DNA of 64,000 bases from Aggregatimonas sangjinii. Lineage in GTDB: Bacteria > Bacteroidota > Bacteroidia > Flavobacteriales > Flavobacteriaceae. The stretch covers positions 693,001-757,000 of the forward strand of contig NZ_CP040710.1 of the NCBI RefSeq assembly GCF_005943945.1, given 5' to 3'. The notes below the pieces were generated by a model. It saw nothing but the letters and a program-made list of their open reading frames with translations. It was not told where the DNA came from and searched no databases. The position numbers and the translations under genes are program-made. This document shows, piece after piece, positions 7,219 to 14,008 of the stretch (position 1 is the first letter of the stretch; the number at the start of each line of letters is the position of its first letter).

Positions 7219-7740
7219 CTACTTGTCCGTTTCCTTTATTTTTCGTCCATTAACATATTTGAAAACCAATTCATTTCCGTCATCGTCATAGCAGATTTCT
7301 TGTCCGTGCTTTTTTCTGCCATTGTATTCGCAGCTATAAATCAATTTGTTGTTTTCAAATTCTCGGACTAATAATTTCTTGCCGTTTTCATCATATGTTT
7401 TAATGTGTAAAGTGTCCTGTGACAGCCTAAACCTTATTCTCTCTTTATCTTCCCATAACTTGTATTTATGGTAAACAATCTTGTCAGAGACTAGCTTTTC
7501 CTTGGTGTTGAAATATAATTTTGTCCACTGTACGATTCCGTCTTCGTATTTATCTTCATTTATTAAATGTCCATTTTTACGTTTTTCTTGAGCGATTCCC
7601 GTAAATCTCTCGTTGTCCGAAATTTTATAGACTAACAAATTGTCCATATAGACATCTTTCATGTCAAGTGTGTCTTGGGCAATTAATTCAAAATTGCATA
7701 AAACCAAACCTAATATGAGTAGATATTTAAATTGTTTCAT
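7219..7740 (-). CDS. Exported MORN-like repeat protein (cassette gene)
   Basis: The ATG at 7740 gives a clean signal peptide (MKQFKYLLILGLVLCNFELIAQ) and 173 residues. A longer reading to 7779 would run back through the cassette boundary and is rejected. The mature part consists of repeated motifs of the type NGHLINEDKYEDG, DENGKKLLVREFENN and YNGRKKHGQEICYDDDGNELVFKYVNG. These are the degenerate MORN or YwqK-like repeats common in exported Bacteroidota proteins. No catalytic motif is visible. The start lies 6 nt after the GTTGGCA heptamer (7747-7753), and TGCCAAC follows the stop at 7202-7196, so the gene fills its own cassette. Confidence 0.8.
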   Translation of the reverse strand: MKQFKYLLILGLVLCNFELIAQDTLDMKDVYMDNLLVYKISDNERFTGIAQEKRKNGHLINEDKYEDGIVQWTKLYFNTKEKLVSDKIVYHKYKLWEDKERIRFRLSQDTLHIKTYDENGKKLLVREFENNKLIYSCEYNGRKKHGQEICYDDDGNELVFKYVNGRKIKETDK

Positions 7741-7852
7741 AATTAATGCCAACGCAGCGCTATGTGTAGTCCTGCGCATTTTGTGGAAATATAGGGAAAA
7801 CTTTTTCTTTTTTTCCGGTATTGGGAACGAAATGGGCAGGTCCAGATTACAT

Positions 7853-7874
7853 ACCTGCCTGCCGGCAGGCAGGT
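7853..7874. repeat. Short perfect palindrome, intact copy in attC-like site 2
   Basis: Same sequence as 5128-5149, at the tip of module B. The equivalent point in attC-like site 4 is where the IS110 element of 1291-2595 entered. Confidence 0.85.
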
Positions 7875-7966
7875 AGTGTTTGATATGTGGCGTTCATGGG
7901 CCGTCGTGGCGTTGTCGGCGGGAATACCTAACGCCTACGCCCATATGTGATCTGTCATAGCGCTGC

Positions 7967-8049
7967 GATGATGTAGCATTTCCCTATGGGCGGGAATCGA
8001 GGTACGAGATGTAGCCTATAGGGTCGCCACAGGCGAATGCTACATCATC
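7967..8049. repeat. 83-bp palindromic unit, copy 3
   Basis: Identical to the copies at 2698-2780 and 5242-5324. It lies between module B and module A of attC-like site 2. Confidence 0.8.
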
Positions 8050-8247
8050 GGTCTGGGCTATGGCAAGTAGGGCGGTTGGTAAGCACGGGCCATTCCGCCA
8101 AGCCCTAGCCAAATCTTTTGCATTTTGTTTTATCTTATTTTTCTAAAAGCCAAATCAAAAGATTTGGCGGTGCCAGTAAACAAGCCCAAGCCAATGGGAA
8201 TAGGACTTACCGCCCTATTTGCTATAGCCGGTGTTGGCAGCAGTTCT

Positions 8248-9276
8248 TTATTCAAATGTTCTTTCTAAATAGTCAGACAAAAACTTATTTAATTTTTCCT
8301 CAGAAAATTTCATTATATCTTTAATTTCAGCTAATTGCTTTAAATATTGTAGGGTTTGTCCCATTGTTGGTTGATTTTTATATTTTTCATTAAACGCATT
8401 TGCAAATGACTGACCTTGATTTTTCATCATACTATTCGCAGCCTTTTGATTTATTCGGTAAGCGATTTGTTTCCTGTCATCATTTGAAATGATTTTTACA
8501 GAGAACTCAACTTCTCCGTAGTTCAAAAAGTCTTTATAATTGCTCTTTTCATTGTAACCATAAAATGATTCAAATGGAAATGTATGATTCTCGAACAGTT
8601 GTATTACGAAGTCATTCATAAGAATAATGTACGGATTATCTCCTTCAACAGGCGCAACTATATTCTCCGTCTTATACTTTTCTCCTAAATCCTCATCATT
8701 TTCATCTTTTAAGGTTTGCAAATATGTAACTGATAATGCGATATTTTCTAAACCTGTATTATCTTTTTGAAATATTTTGTTTCTTAATTTTTCCGATAAT
8801 TTATTGGATAACGTAAATGACGAATCACATTCTGAAGTTCTCCAAAATTGTAAAACAAAAAATAATCTTAATATGCGACTATCATTTTGGTTTAGTTTAA
8901 TATGATCAATACCAGAGAGATTTGTATTTCTAAATTTGTGAATGATTTTCTGGGCAAATTCATTTTCGATATCTGTAAAAATGTCTTCACACTGTTTACA
9001 GAATGAATCACTAACTGTAAAATCAATATTTTTTTCAGCATCTAAATTTTCTTCTTCTGTGCTTTGCCTTCCTAAAATATTTTCAAGTTTAGCGACCGAT
9101 ATTTCCTGTTGGAATTTGTAATCTACTGTCGGTTTTTCAGGGTCAATACTCCAATACGAACCTTTTCCTCGTTCATTTGAGCCATCCTCGTTTAATGCAG
9201 TTCTGATTATAAAATCTGTAAGATAATGAGTGTTGCTCTTTGGATTTTTTTCTAAATGACATAATTTACACTTCAT
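8248..9276 (-). CDS. Hypothetical protein with two CxxC knuckles (cassette gene)
   Basis: The ATG at 9276 gives 342 residues beginning MKCKLCHLEKNPKSNTHYLTDF. A reading extended to 9444 would translate attC sequence and is rejected. C3xxC6 near the N-terminus and CKQC near residue 94 could form a zinc site. The layout CxxC, then Thr-His about ten residues later, then a second CxxC recalls HNH/treble-clef proteins, but no catalytic HNH pattern is clear. The rest is charged and mostly helical, with no signal peptide or membrane helices. Codon use is AT-rich, unlike the core genes. The function is unknown, and a defence role would be a guess. The cassette-start heptamer lies 20 nt upstream (9297-9303). 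Confidence 0.75.
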   Translation of the reverse strand: MKCKLCHLEKNPKSNTHYLTDFIIRTALNEDGSNERGKGSYWSIDPEKPTVDYKFQQEISVAKLENILGRQSTEEENLDAEKNIDFTVSDSFCKQCEDIFTDIENEFAQKIIHKFRNTNLSGIDHIKLNQNDSRILRLFFVLQFWRTSECDSSFTLSNKLSEKLRNKIFQKDNTGLENIALSVTYLQTLKDENDEDLGEKYKTENIVAPVEGDNPYIILMNDFVIQLFENHTFPFESFYGYNEKSNYKDFLNYGEVEFSVKIISNDDRKQIAYRINQKAANSMMKNQGQSFANAFNEKYKNQPTMGQTLQYLKQLAEIKDIMKFSEEKLNKFLSDYLERTFE

Positions 9277-9538
9277 CTGATTTTTTTTCGAATTGCTGCC
9301 AACGGTTGAGCTATGAACAGTACGGGGGCAAACTAGCGTTTGCTTTCCGCCACGCACATAGCGAAATCTTTTGGTTTTGTTTTTTCTTTTTTCCTGTCCA
9401 AAGCAAAATCCAAAAGATTTTGCGGACTTCATAAAAATACACAAACCTTTCGTCTAAGCCCTAAGCCCGTATTGTTTATAGCATCTATGTAAAAGCAGCG
9501 TGTCCTTTATCTTTAAAGTTCTTTAAAACAATTAAGAT

Positions 9539-10594
9539 ATGAAACAGGAACACACTGCAGTACCTAAGTTATTCATTGGTATCGATATTCACAAGCGAAG
9601 TTGGAAGATACATTGCTCGACCGATATTTCCGGGGGCAAGACTTTTTCGATGCCACCCGAGCCTGAAATACTTCTAAACCATGTTGAGAAGTATTACCCT
9701 GATTTCGATGTTTCGACAGCCTATGAAGCGGGTTGCTGCGGATATTCCGCGCACCGATGTTTCGAGAGCTATGGATGGCGTTCCTTGGTAGTGAATCCTG
9801 CCGATGTGCATAGAAAGGGCAAGGAGAAGCATACCAAGACGGATAGGATAGATGCGCAGCTCATAGCAAGGGAGCTCAAGGATGGTCGTTTGGATGGCAT
9901 CCATGTCCCGGATATGGAGCGGGAACAGTTGCGCAGCCTTTTCCGCAGAAGGAACGATCTGGTCAAGGATTACCGTCGCATAAAGAGCTTGATAAAATCC
10001 CAGCTGCTTTATTTTGGTATTGCCGTCCCTGCAGAGTTCGACAATAGCCACTGGAGTCATAATTTTCGCAACTGGCTTGATGCTTTGGCGTTCGAGTATT
10101 CGCCCGCGCGGGCGACCCTTGACAGTCGCATGCGCCAATTCCGTTTCGTGGATCAAGATCTACGTGACGTATCAACACAACTACGCAGGTTTTGTAAGAC
10201 CTATTACAGGAAGGATTATAAGTTGCTCAGGAGTATTCCGGGCATTGGCGGCATCGTTGCCTGTGGTATTCTTTGTGAATTGGGTGACTTGAGAAGATTT
10301 AGAAGTCTGAAACACTTGTCGGGCTATGTAGGTTTGGCACCTGGCATTCATCAAAGTGGCGATAATCTGCGCACGACCGGTATCACTAGAAGGGCACACC
10401 GTCTCATACGCAGCTATTTCATAGAGGCCTCATGGCAGGCGGTACGGACCGACCCTGTGATGCAGGCGTATTATAGAAAGCATTCAGGAAGAAACGTGAA
10501 GAGCATCATCGTAAAAGTAGCGAGAAAGCTGCTTAGTAGAACATTAGCGGTTATCAAGACCGAAGTGCCTTATACGATAGGAGTCATTGAATAA
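9539..10594 (+). CDS. IS110-family transposase, IS1111-attC type, copy 2
   Basis: The 351-residue protein is identical to that encoded at 3016-4071, with the same RuvC-like (IGIDIHKRSWKIH, KTDRIDAQLIA) and Transposase_20 (LRSIPGIGGIVACGIL, SGDNLRTTG) motifs. The frame is intact. It is transcribed opposite to the cassettes. Confidence 0.95.
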   Translation: MKQEHTAVPKLFIGIDIHKRSWKIHCSTDISGGKTFSMPPEPEILLNHVEKYYPDFDVSTAYEAGCCGYSAHRCFESYGWRSLVVNPADVHRKGKEKHTKTDRIDAQLIARELKDGRLDGIHVPDMEREQLRSLFRRRNDLVKDYRRIKSLIKSQLLYFGIAVPAEFDNSHWSHNFRNWLDALAFEYSPARATLDSRMRQFRFVDQDLRDVSTQLRRFCKTYYRKDYKLLRSIPGIGGIVACGILCELGDLRRFRSLKHLSGYVGLAPGIHQSGDNLRTTGITRRAHRLIRSYFIEASWQAVRTDPVMQAYYRKHSGRNVKSIIVKVARKLLSRTLAVIKTEVPYTIGVIE

Positions 10595-10874
10595 AAAAAT
10601 GAATATATAATCATAACAAAGCTCACAAAGAAGTATCAAAGACCTGTACCACAAAACATAACCCGTGACCGTCTCGGGACAGGATCACATTTTATAGCAA
10701 GTGACCGGGTCTATTATAGCTTATGATCATACAGATGCTGGTGAACCCGATAACGGAGTATCACATATAGGAGTGGGGGCAAGTTATATGAAAAGAAAAA
10801 AAGGTGGTTTAAGGCAAAAAGAAAATATTGACTAACTTTAAAGAACTGGACTATGGCTTTTCATAGGAGGTTTT
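10595..10874 (+). ncRNA. Candidate 3' bridge RNA region of the IS1111-type element, copy 2
   Basis: Same non-coding sequence as 4072-4351, including two TTATAGC blocks that match the attC arm and an ATAGGAG block that matches the right end. No ORF is present. Tentative for the same reasons as copy 1. Confidence 0.4.
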
Positions 10875-10890
10875 GTTGTGCATAGTTTTT

Positions 10891-11280
10891 TTATTCGACG
10901 ACTCCGATAAACATTAAATATTCAACTTCGGTATCATAGATTTCCATTAATTCTTCATTTGTTAAGTCAACTTTCTCCTCATTCAGAGCGTATTCTACCA
11001 TTTCATTAATGTCCATTTCTGCATTCGATTCCGATTCGCTTTCTGAATTCGGATTTTCGGAAATCAGTCCGATTTTATTCATATAGTTTTCCTCCGCAAC
11101 CAGAGCGCTACGAATCAAATTCAAGTCCGATTTTTTCTTATTCAGCTTCAACGCAATGAAACAAGTCGCTTCGTCCAAATCATATGTTTGTTTTCCAGCG
11201 TTATTTTCATTCACAGTGCAAATCGGTTCGTTTTTACAACCGAAAAAAGAGAGTAAAGTCAAGATGAATATTTTTTTCAC
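10891..11280 (-). CDS. Small acidic lipoprotein (first cassette gene)
   Basis: This 129-residue protein has an N-terminal lipoprotein signal (MKKIFILTLLSFFGC) with the lipobox cysteine at position 15. The mature part is acidic, with a serine/glutamate run (NSESESESNAEMD) near residue 80 and two short helical segments. I do not recognise the family. It is the cassette nearest the recombinase. Its start lies about 20 nt after the attI-like GTTGTGC (11304-11310), and GCACAAC follows its stop. If a cassette promoter exists it should act here first. Confidence 0.7.
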   Translation of the reverse strand: MKKIFILTLLSFFGCKNEPICTVNENNAGKQTYDLDEATCFIALKLNKKKSDLNLIRSALVAEENYMNKIGLISENPNSESESESNAEMDINEMVEYALNEEKVDLTNEELMEIYDTEVEYLMFIGVVE

Positions 11281-11300
11281 ATTTCTGATTAGTTAAATTA

Positions 11301-11385
11301 TGCACAACACGTATATATGTGCATGTTTTTGTATTCCCTTCTAAAGTACGGTTTTTTCACAAAGCACAACACCTATAGACGGTGC
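11301..11385 (-). other. Candidate attI: two GCACAACAC-type sites
   Basis: Two imperfect palindromes share GCACAAC-AC-[G/C]-TATA. One is at 11301-11323 (TGCACAACACG..., ending in ATGTGCA) and the other at 11364-11385 (GCACAACACC..., ending in GGTGC). Both lie between the recombinase gene and the first cassette. On the minus strand the inner one reads GTTGTGC directly before the first cassette. Paired sites of this kind would suit recombinase binding. Confidence 0.5.
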
Positions 11386-11405
11386 AAAGTGATTTTCGAT
11401 TACGC

Positions 11406-11452
11406 ATTTTGTATATCAATTTACTATCTTTAGTTTTTTTGATATACAAAAT
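11406..11452. promoter_or_regulatory. 14-bp perfect inverted repeat before the recombinase gene
   Basis: ATTTTGTATATCAA (11406-11419) and TTGATATACAAAAT (11439-11452) are exact reverse complements with a 19-bp spacer. The repeat ends 6 bp before the GTG start. It could be an operator or an accessory recombinase-binding site. A weak -7-like TATCTTTA (11425-11432) lies in the spacer. Confidence 0.5.
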
Positions 11453-11458
11453 ACCCAA

Positions 11459-12526
11459 GTGATATACGAAAAGTACAGCTTTGTTTTTGACCAACACCGC
11501 AATAAAAATGTGATTTTGGTACGGTTTGATTACGATAAGGAAGTGCTGCAAAGTTTTAGAGCGCGCTTTCCCAGTGCAAAATGGAGCCGGACTAAAAAAT
11601 GCTGGTACCTTCCTGATCTTCCTGCGCTGCGAAAGCTACTGGGTCTTCGAGAAAAAACCGTTGATGAAAAAAAGCTGGAGGGGGTATCGGAGCACAATCA
11701 AAAAGCGTACTTACAAATGCACCATCAGCTTGGGTTAAAAGGCTACAGTGTTAATACCAAACGAATCTATCTTGCCGAATTCGCCCATCTCTTAAAATTG
11801 ATCAAACAGGTGCCCGTCGACCAATTGAATGCAAAAAAGATTAAAGACTATTTTTTGTACTGTCTGAACAAGGAAGGCATGCGTGAACGTAAGCTTAACG
11901 GTAAAATAAATGCCATAAAATTCTATTTTGAGCAGGTACTGCATCGGGAACGAATGTTCTTCGATATTCCCAGGCCTAAAAAGCCGATCACCCTACCAAA
12001 AATGCTCAGCAAGGCACAGGTAAAACGATTATTCGAAAACACGGCCAACCTAAAGCATGCCATGGCGCTAAAACTGTGTTACGGGATGGGGCTTCGGGTG
12101 TCCGAAGTGGTACGCCTGAAACTGGAACATGTCGATAGCAGTAGAATGGTGGTACTGATCGCCGGGGCAAAAGGAAAGAAAGATCGCTATGTGCCCCTAC
12201 CAAAAAGCTTGCTGCCGCAACTGCGCGACTATTACAAACATTACAAACCTAAACTGTATTTGCTGGAAGGCCAATACGGCGGACCCTATTCTAAAAGTTC
12301 GGTGCAGCAGGTCTTTAAAAAGGCCATGCGCAAGGCGCGTATCCATAAAAAAATAGGGGTTCATGGTCTGAGACATAGCTATGCAACGCATCTGCTCGAA
12401 TCCGGGGCCGATATGCGTTTCATACAGGAACTGTTGGGGCACGACTCCATAAAGACCACACAAATCTATACAAAGGTCACACCGCGCAGCCTGTCTACGA
12501 TTGCGAGTCCGTTAAATAGTTTGTAA
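11459..12526 (+). CDS. Tyrosine recombinase, XerC/D-like with N-terminal extension
   Basis: This 355-residue site-specific recombinase starts at GTG; the frame is closed by a TGA upstream and no ATG is available. Residues 1-65 form an extra domain (FDYDKEVLQSFRARFPSAKW). Residues about 75-165 are a SAM-like core-binding domain. The catalytic domain shows Arg in GMGLRVSE (R213), Lys in KGKKDR (near 240), HGLRHS (H302, R305), GHDS (H328) and Tyr in IYTKV (Y337). The segment between KKDR and HGLRHS is only about 58 residues, so the IntI-specific extra helix is missing. It is divergent from the cassette array, as intI is in integrons, and is the only recombinase nearby. Confidence 0.9.
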   Translation: MIYEKYSFVFDQHRNKNVILVRFDYDKEVLQSFRARFPSAKWSRTKKCWYLPDLPALRKLLGLREKTVDEKKLEGVSEHNQKAYLQMHHQLGLKGYSVNTKRIYLAEFAHLLKLIKQVPVDQLNAKKIKDYFLYCLNKEGMRERKLNGKINAIKFYFEQVLHRERMFFDIPRPKKPITLPKMLSKAQVKRLFENTANLKHAMALKLCYGMGLRVSEVVRLKLEHVDSSRMVVLIAGAKGKKDRYVPLPKSLLPQLRDYYKHYKPKLYLLEGQYGGPYSKSSVQQVFKKAMRKARIHKKIGVHGLRHSYATHLLESGADMRFIQELLGHDSIKTTQIYTKVTPRSLSTIASPLNSL

Positions 12527-12560
12527 AATCATGAAAGCGCTACGGAAATAGCGTCTTGGC

Positions 12561-13754
12561 CTACGAAGCAAGGGCTTGTTTAATTCGCGCAATCGCCTCT
12601 TTGATGTCCGCTTCCGAAGCGGCGTACGAAATACGAATGCAGTTGCCGTTGCCGAACGCATCCCCGGTTACCGTGGCTACATTGGCGTGTTCCAGCAAGT
12701 ACATCGCAAAGTCGGAGGCGTTGTTGATCGTTACGCCGTTCAACGTCCTCCCGAAGTAAGCGGTCACATCCGGGTACACGTAAAAAGCGCCTTCCGGTTC
12801 ATTACATTTAAAACCGTCGATGGCGTTGAGCAATCCCAAAATCAGTTTGCGGCGCTCCTTAAATTTATCCACCATGTACTGCACCCGTTCCGGCGATTCG
12901 GTCAAGGCGGTTATTACGGCGCGTTGTGCAATACAATTGGCGCCGCTCGTCACTTGCCCCTGCAGTTTGTTGCAGGCACGTGCGATATAGGTCGGCGCTC
13001 CGATATAGCCGATGCGCCAGCCGGTCATGGCAAAAGCCTTGGCTACCCCGTTTACGGTAACGGTACGCTCGTACATATCCGCAAAGGCGGCCATCGAGGC
13101 ATGTTCCGTGACACCATAATTGATATGCTCATAGATTTCGTCACTGACCACGATGATTTGCGGGTGTTTTTGCAATACATCGGCAAGGGCCCGCAGCTCC
13201 TGCGCGCTGTAAATAGAACCGCTAGGGTTGCAGGGTGAGGAGTACCATAGCATTTTGGTTTTTGGTGTAATGGCGGCCTCCAATTGCGCGGGGGTCATCT
13301 TGAAATCGCTTTCCAAGCTGGTCTTTACCTCTACCGGCACACCGCCAGCCAGTTTTACAATGTCGCTATAACTGACCCAATAGGGGCAGGGTAGTAGTAC
13401 TTCGTCACCGGCATTGAGCAGTATTTGGGCCACGTTGTACAGTGCCTGTTTGGCGCCGGTGGAAACCACCAATTGCGAACGCTCGTAATCCAGGCCATTG
13501 TCCCGCTTGAATTTAGTGATAATGGCATCTTTCAATGCTACGTACCCATCTACCGGGGTATAGGAATTGTAATTGTCGTTTACGGCCTGTATGGCGGCAT
13601 CCTTAATATAATCTGGAGTATTGAAATCGGGTTCCCCGAGACTAAGTCCGATGATATCTTTACCGGCGGCCCTCAACTCTCGGGCCTTCGCCGCCATTTC
13701 TAAAGTAGCGGATGGGGTAACGTTATTGATGCGGTCTGAAAGTTGGTCGATCAT
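12561..13754 (-). CDS. Class I/II PLP-dependent aminotransferase (aspartate aminotransferase-like)
   Basis: This 397-residue fold-type I enzyme transfers amino groups between an amino acid, probably aspartate, and a 2-oxo acid in the cytosol. Visible motifs are SYTPVDGYVALKDAI near residue 64, NPSGSIYS (N176), SDEIYEHI (D205), NGVAKAFAMTGWRIGY with the PLP lysine K239, and CIRISYA near the C-terminus for the carboxylate-binding arginine. The order and length match subgroup Ib aspartate aminotransferases. The substrate cannot be fixed from sequence. It is convergent with the recombinase gene, with only 34 bp between the stop codons. Confidence 0.93.
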   Translation of the reverse strand: MIDQLSDRINNVTPSATLEMAAKARELRAAGKDIIGLSLGEPDFNTPDYIKDAAIQAVNDNYNSYTPVDGYVALKDAIITKFKRDNGLDYERSQLVVSTGAKQALYNVAQILLNAGDEVLLPCPYWVSYSDIVKLAGGVPVEVKTSLESDFKMTPAQLEAAITPKTKMLWYSSPCNPSGSIYSAQELRALADVLQKHPQIIVVSDEIYEHINYGVTEHASMAAFADMYERTVTVNGVAKAFAMTGWRIGYIGAPTYIARACNKLQGQVTSGANCIAQRAVITALTESPERVQYMVDKFKERRKLILGLLNAIDGFKCNEPEGAFYVYPDVTAYFGRTLNGVTINNASDFAMYLLEHANVATVTGDAFGNGNCIRISYAASEADIKEAIARIKQALAS

Positions 13755-13900
13755 ATAGAATTATTTTCATTCCTGCGCAGGCAGCAATCGATATGTTGAT
13801 ATAAATAGGCTCCAAAATTAAAACATTCGAGCTGCTTTACAACCTGAAAAGGAGATGGATTATTAACTATTTGGTCGGAGTTTGTGAACAGTGTAAAAAC

Positions 13901-13963
13901 GAACAGCTCGAAAGTTGCGATCTGTGGTTTGATTACCTACCGGATACGACTGTCGAGCTGTTC
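13901..13963 (-). terminator. Long-loop hairpin downstream of the desaturase
   Basis: An 11-bp perfect stem (GAACAGCTCGA 13901-13911, TCGAGCTGTTC 13953-13963) has a 41-nt loop. On the minus strand it is followed by GTTTTTAC. It could end desaturase transcription, though the loop is long for an intrinsic terminator. Confidence 0.45.
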
Positions 13964-14008
13964 TTTTCGTTGCTATGGGCTGCTATAAAATCCTGTTGTA
14001 AGAATGAT

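Larger units (their letters stand above)
7747..8239 (-). repeat. attC-like site 2, uninterrupted
   Basis: This is the only site of the array without an IS. On the minus strand TGCCAAC (8239-8233) opens it and GTTGGCA (7753-7747) closes it. Module A has 21-bp arms at 8056-8076 and 8209-8229 (17 of 21 positions pair) and an inner AAATCTTTT/AAAAGATTT hairpin. An 83-bp palindromic unit (7967-8049) and module B (7754-7966, with CATAGCGCTGC and GCAGCGCTATG arms) follow. The total is 493 bp, so it is the best reference for the site architecture. Confidence 0.7.
9483..10874 (+). mobile_element. IS1111-type IS110 element in attC, copy 2
   Basis: 1392 bp, reading the same as copy 1 at 2960-4351 across the element. 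The left junction follows GTTTATAGC and the right junction precedes GTTGTGC, the same site and orientation as copy 1. The surrounding attC arms differ by only a few bases between the two loci. Confidence 0.85.
9297..10881 (-). repeat. attC-like site 1, interrupted by the second IS1111-type element
   Basis: On the minus strand GCACAAC (10881-10875) opens it and GTTGGCA (9303-9297) closes it. Without the insertion it is about 190 bp: only module A, with arms GCTATGAACAGTACGGG (from 9308) and CCCGTATTGTTTATAGC (to 9482) and the AAATCTTTT/AAAAGATTT inner hairpin. It lacks module B and the 83-bp unit, so those appear to be additions in sites 2-4. Confidence 0.65.
1..11458 (-). mobile_element. Integron-like gene-cassette array (cut at left edge)
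   Basis: Five minus-strand cassettes read away from the recombinase at 11459-12526. In minus-strand order they hold the genes at 10891-11280, 8248-9276, 7219-7740, 4353-4947 and 1-1151. Cassette-start heptamers lie at 11301-11310 (GTTGTGC), 9297-9303 and 7747-7753 (GTTGGCA), 5020-5026 (GTTAGGC) and 1171-1177 (GTTGGGC). The heptamers just after each gene are GCACAAC (10875-10881), TGCCAAC (8233-8239 and 7196-7202) and GCCTAAC (4352-4358). Each start is the reverse complement of the one closing the same cassette. Integron theory expects this because R' and R'' must pair in the folded attC. GTTAGGC and GTTGGGC fit the GTTRRRY consensus exactly; the other two deviate. Calling it an integron is inference. 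Confidence 0.75.

Noticed and set aside
8248-9444. 398-codon version of the Cys-rich cassette gene
   Set aside because: The first 56 codons translate attC sequence and the cassette boundary; MKCKLC at 9276 is the proper start.
11459-12526. Naming the recombinase IntI
   Set aside because: The IntI-specific insertion before the HxxR motif is missing, so only position and context suggest an integron integrase.
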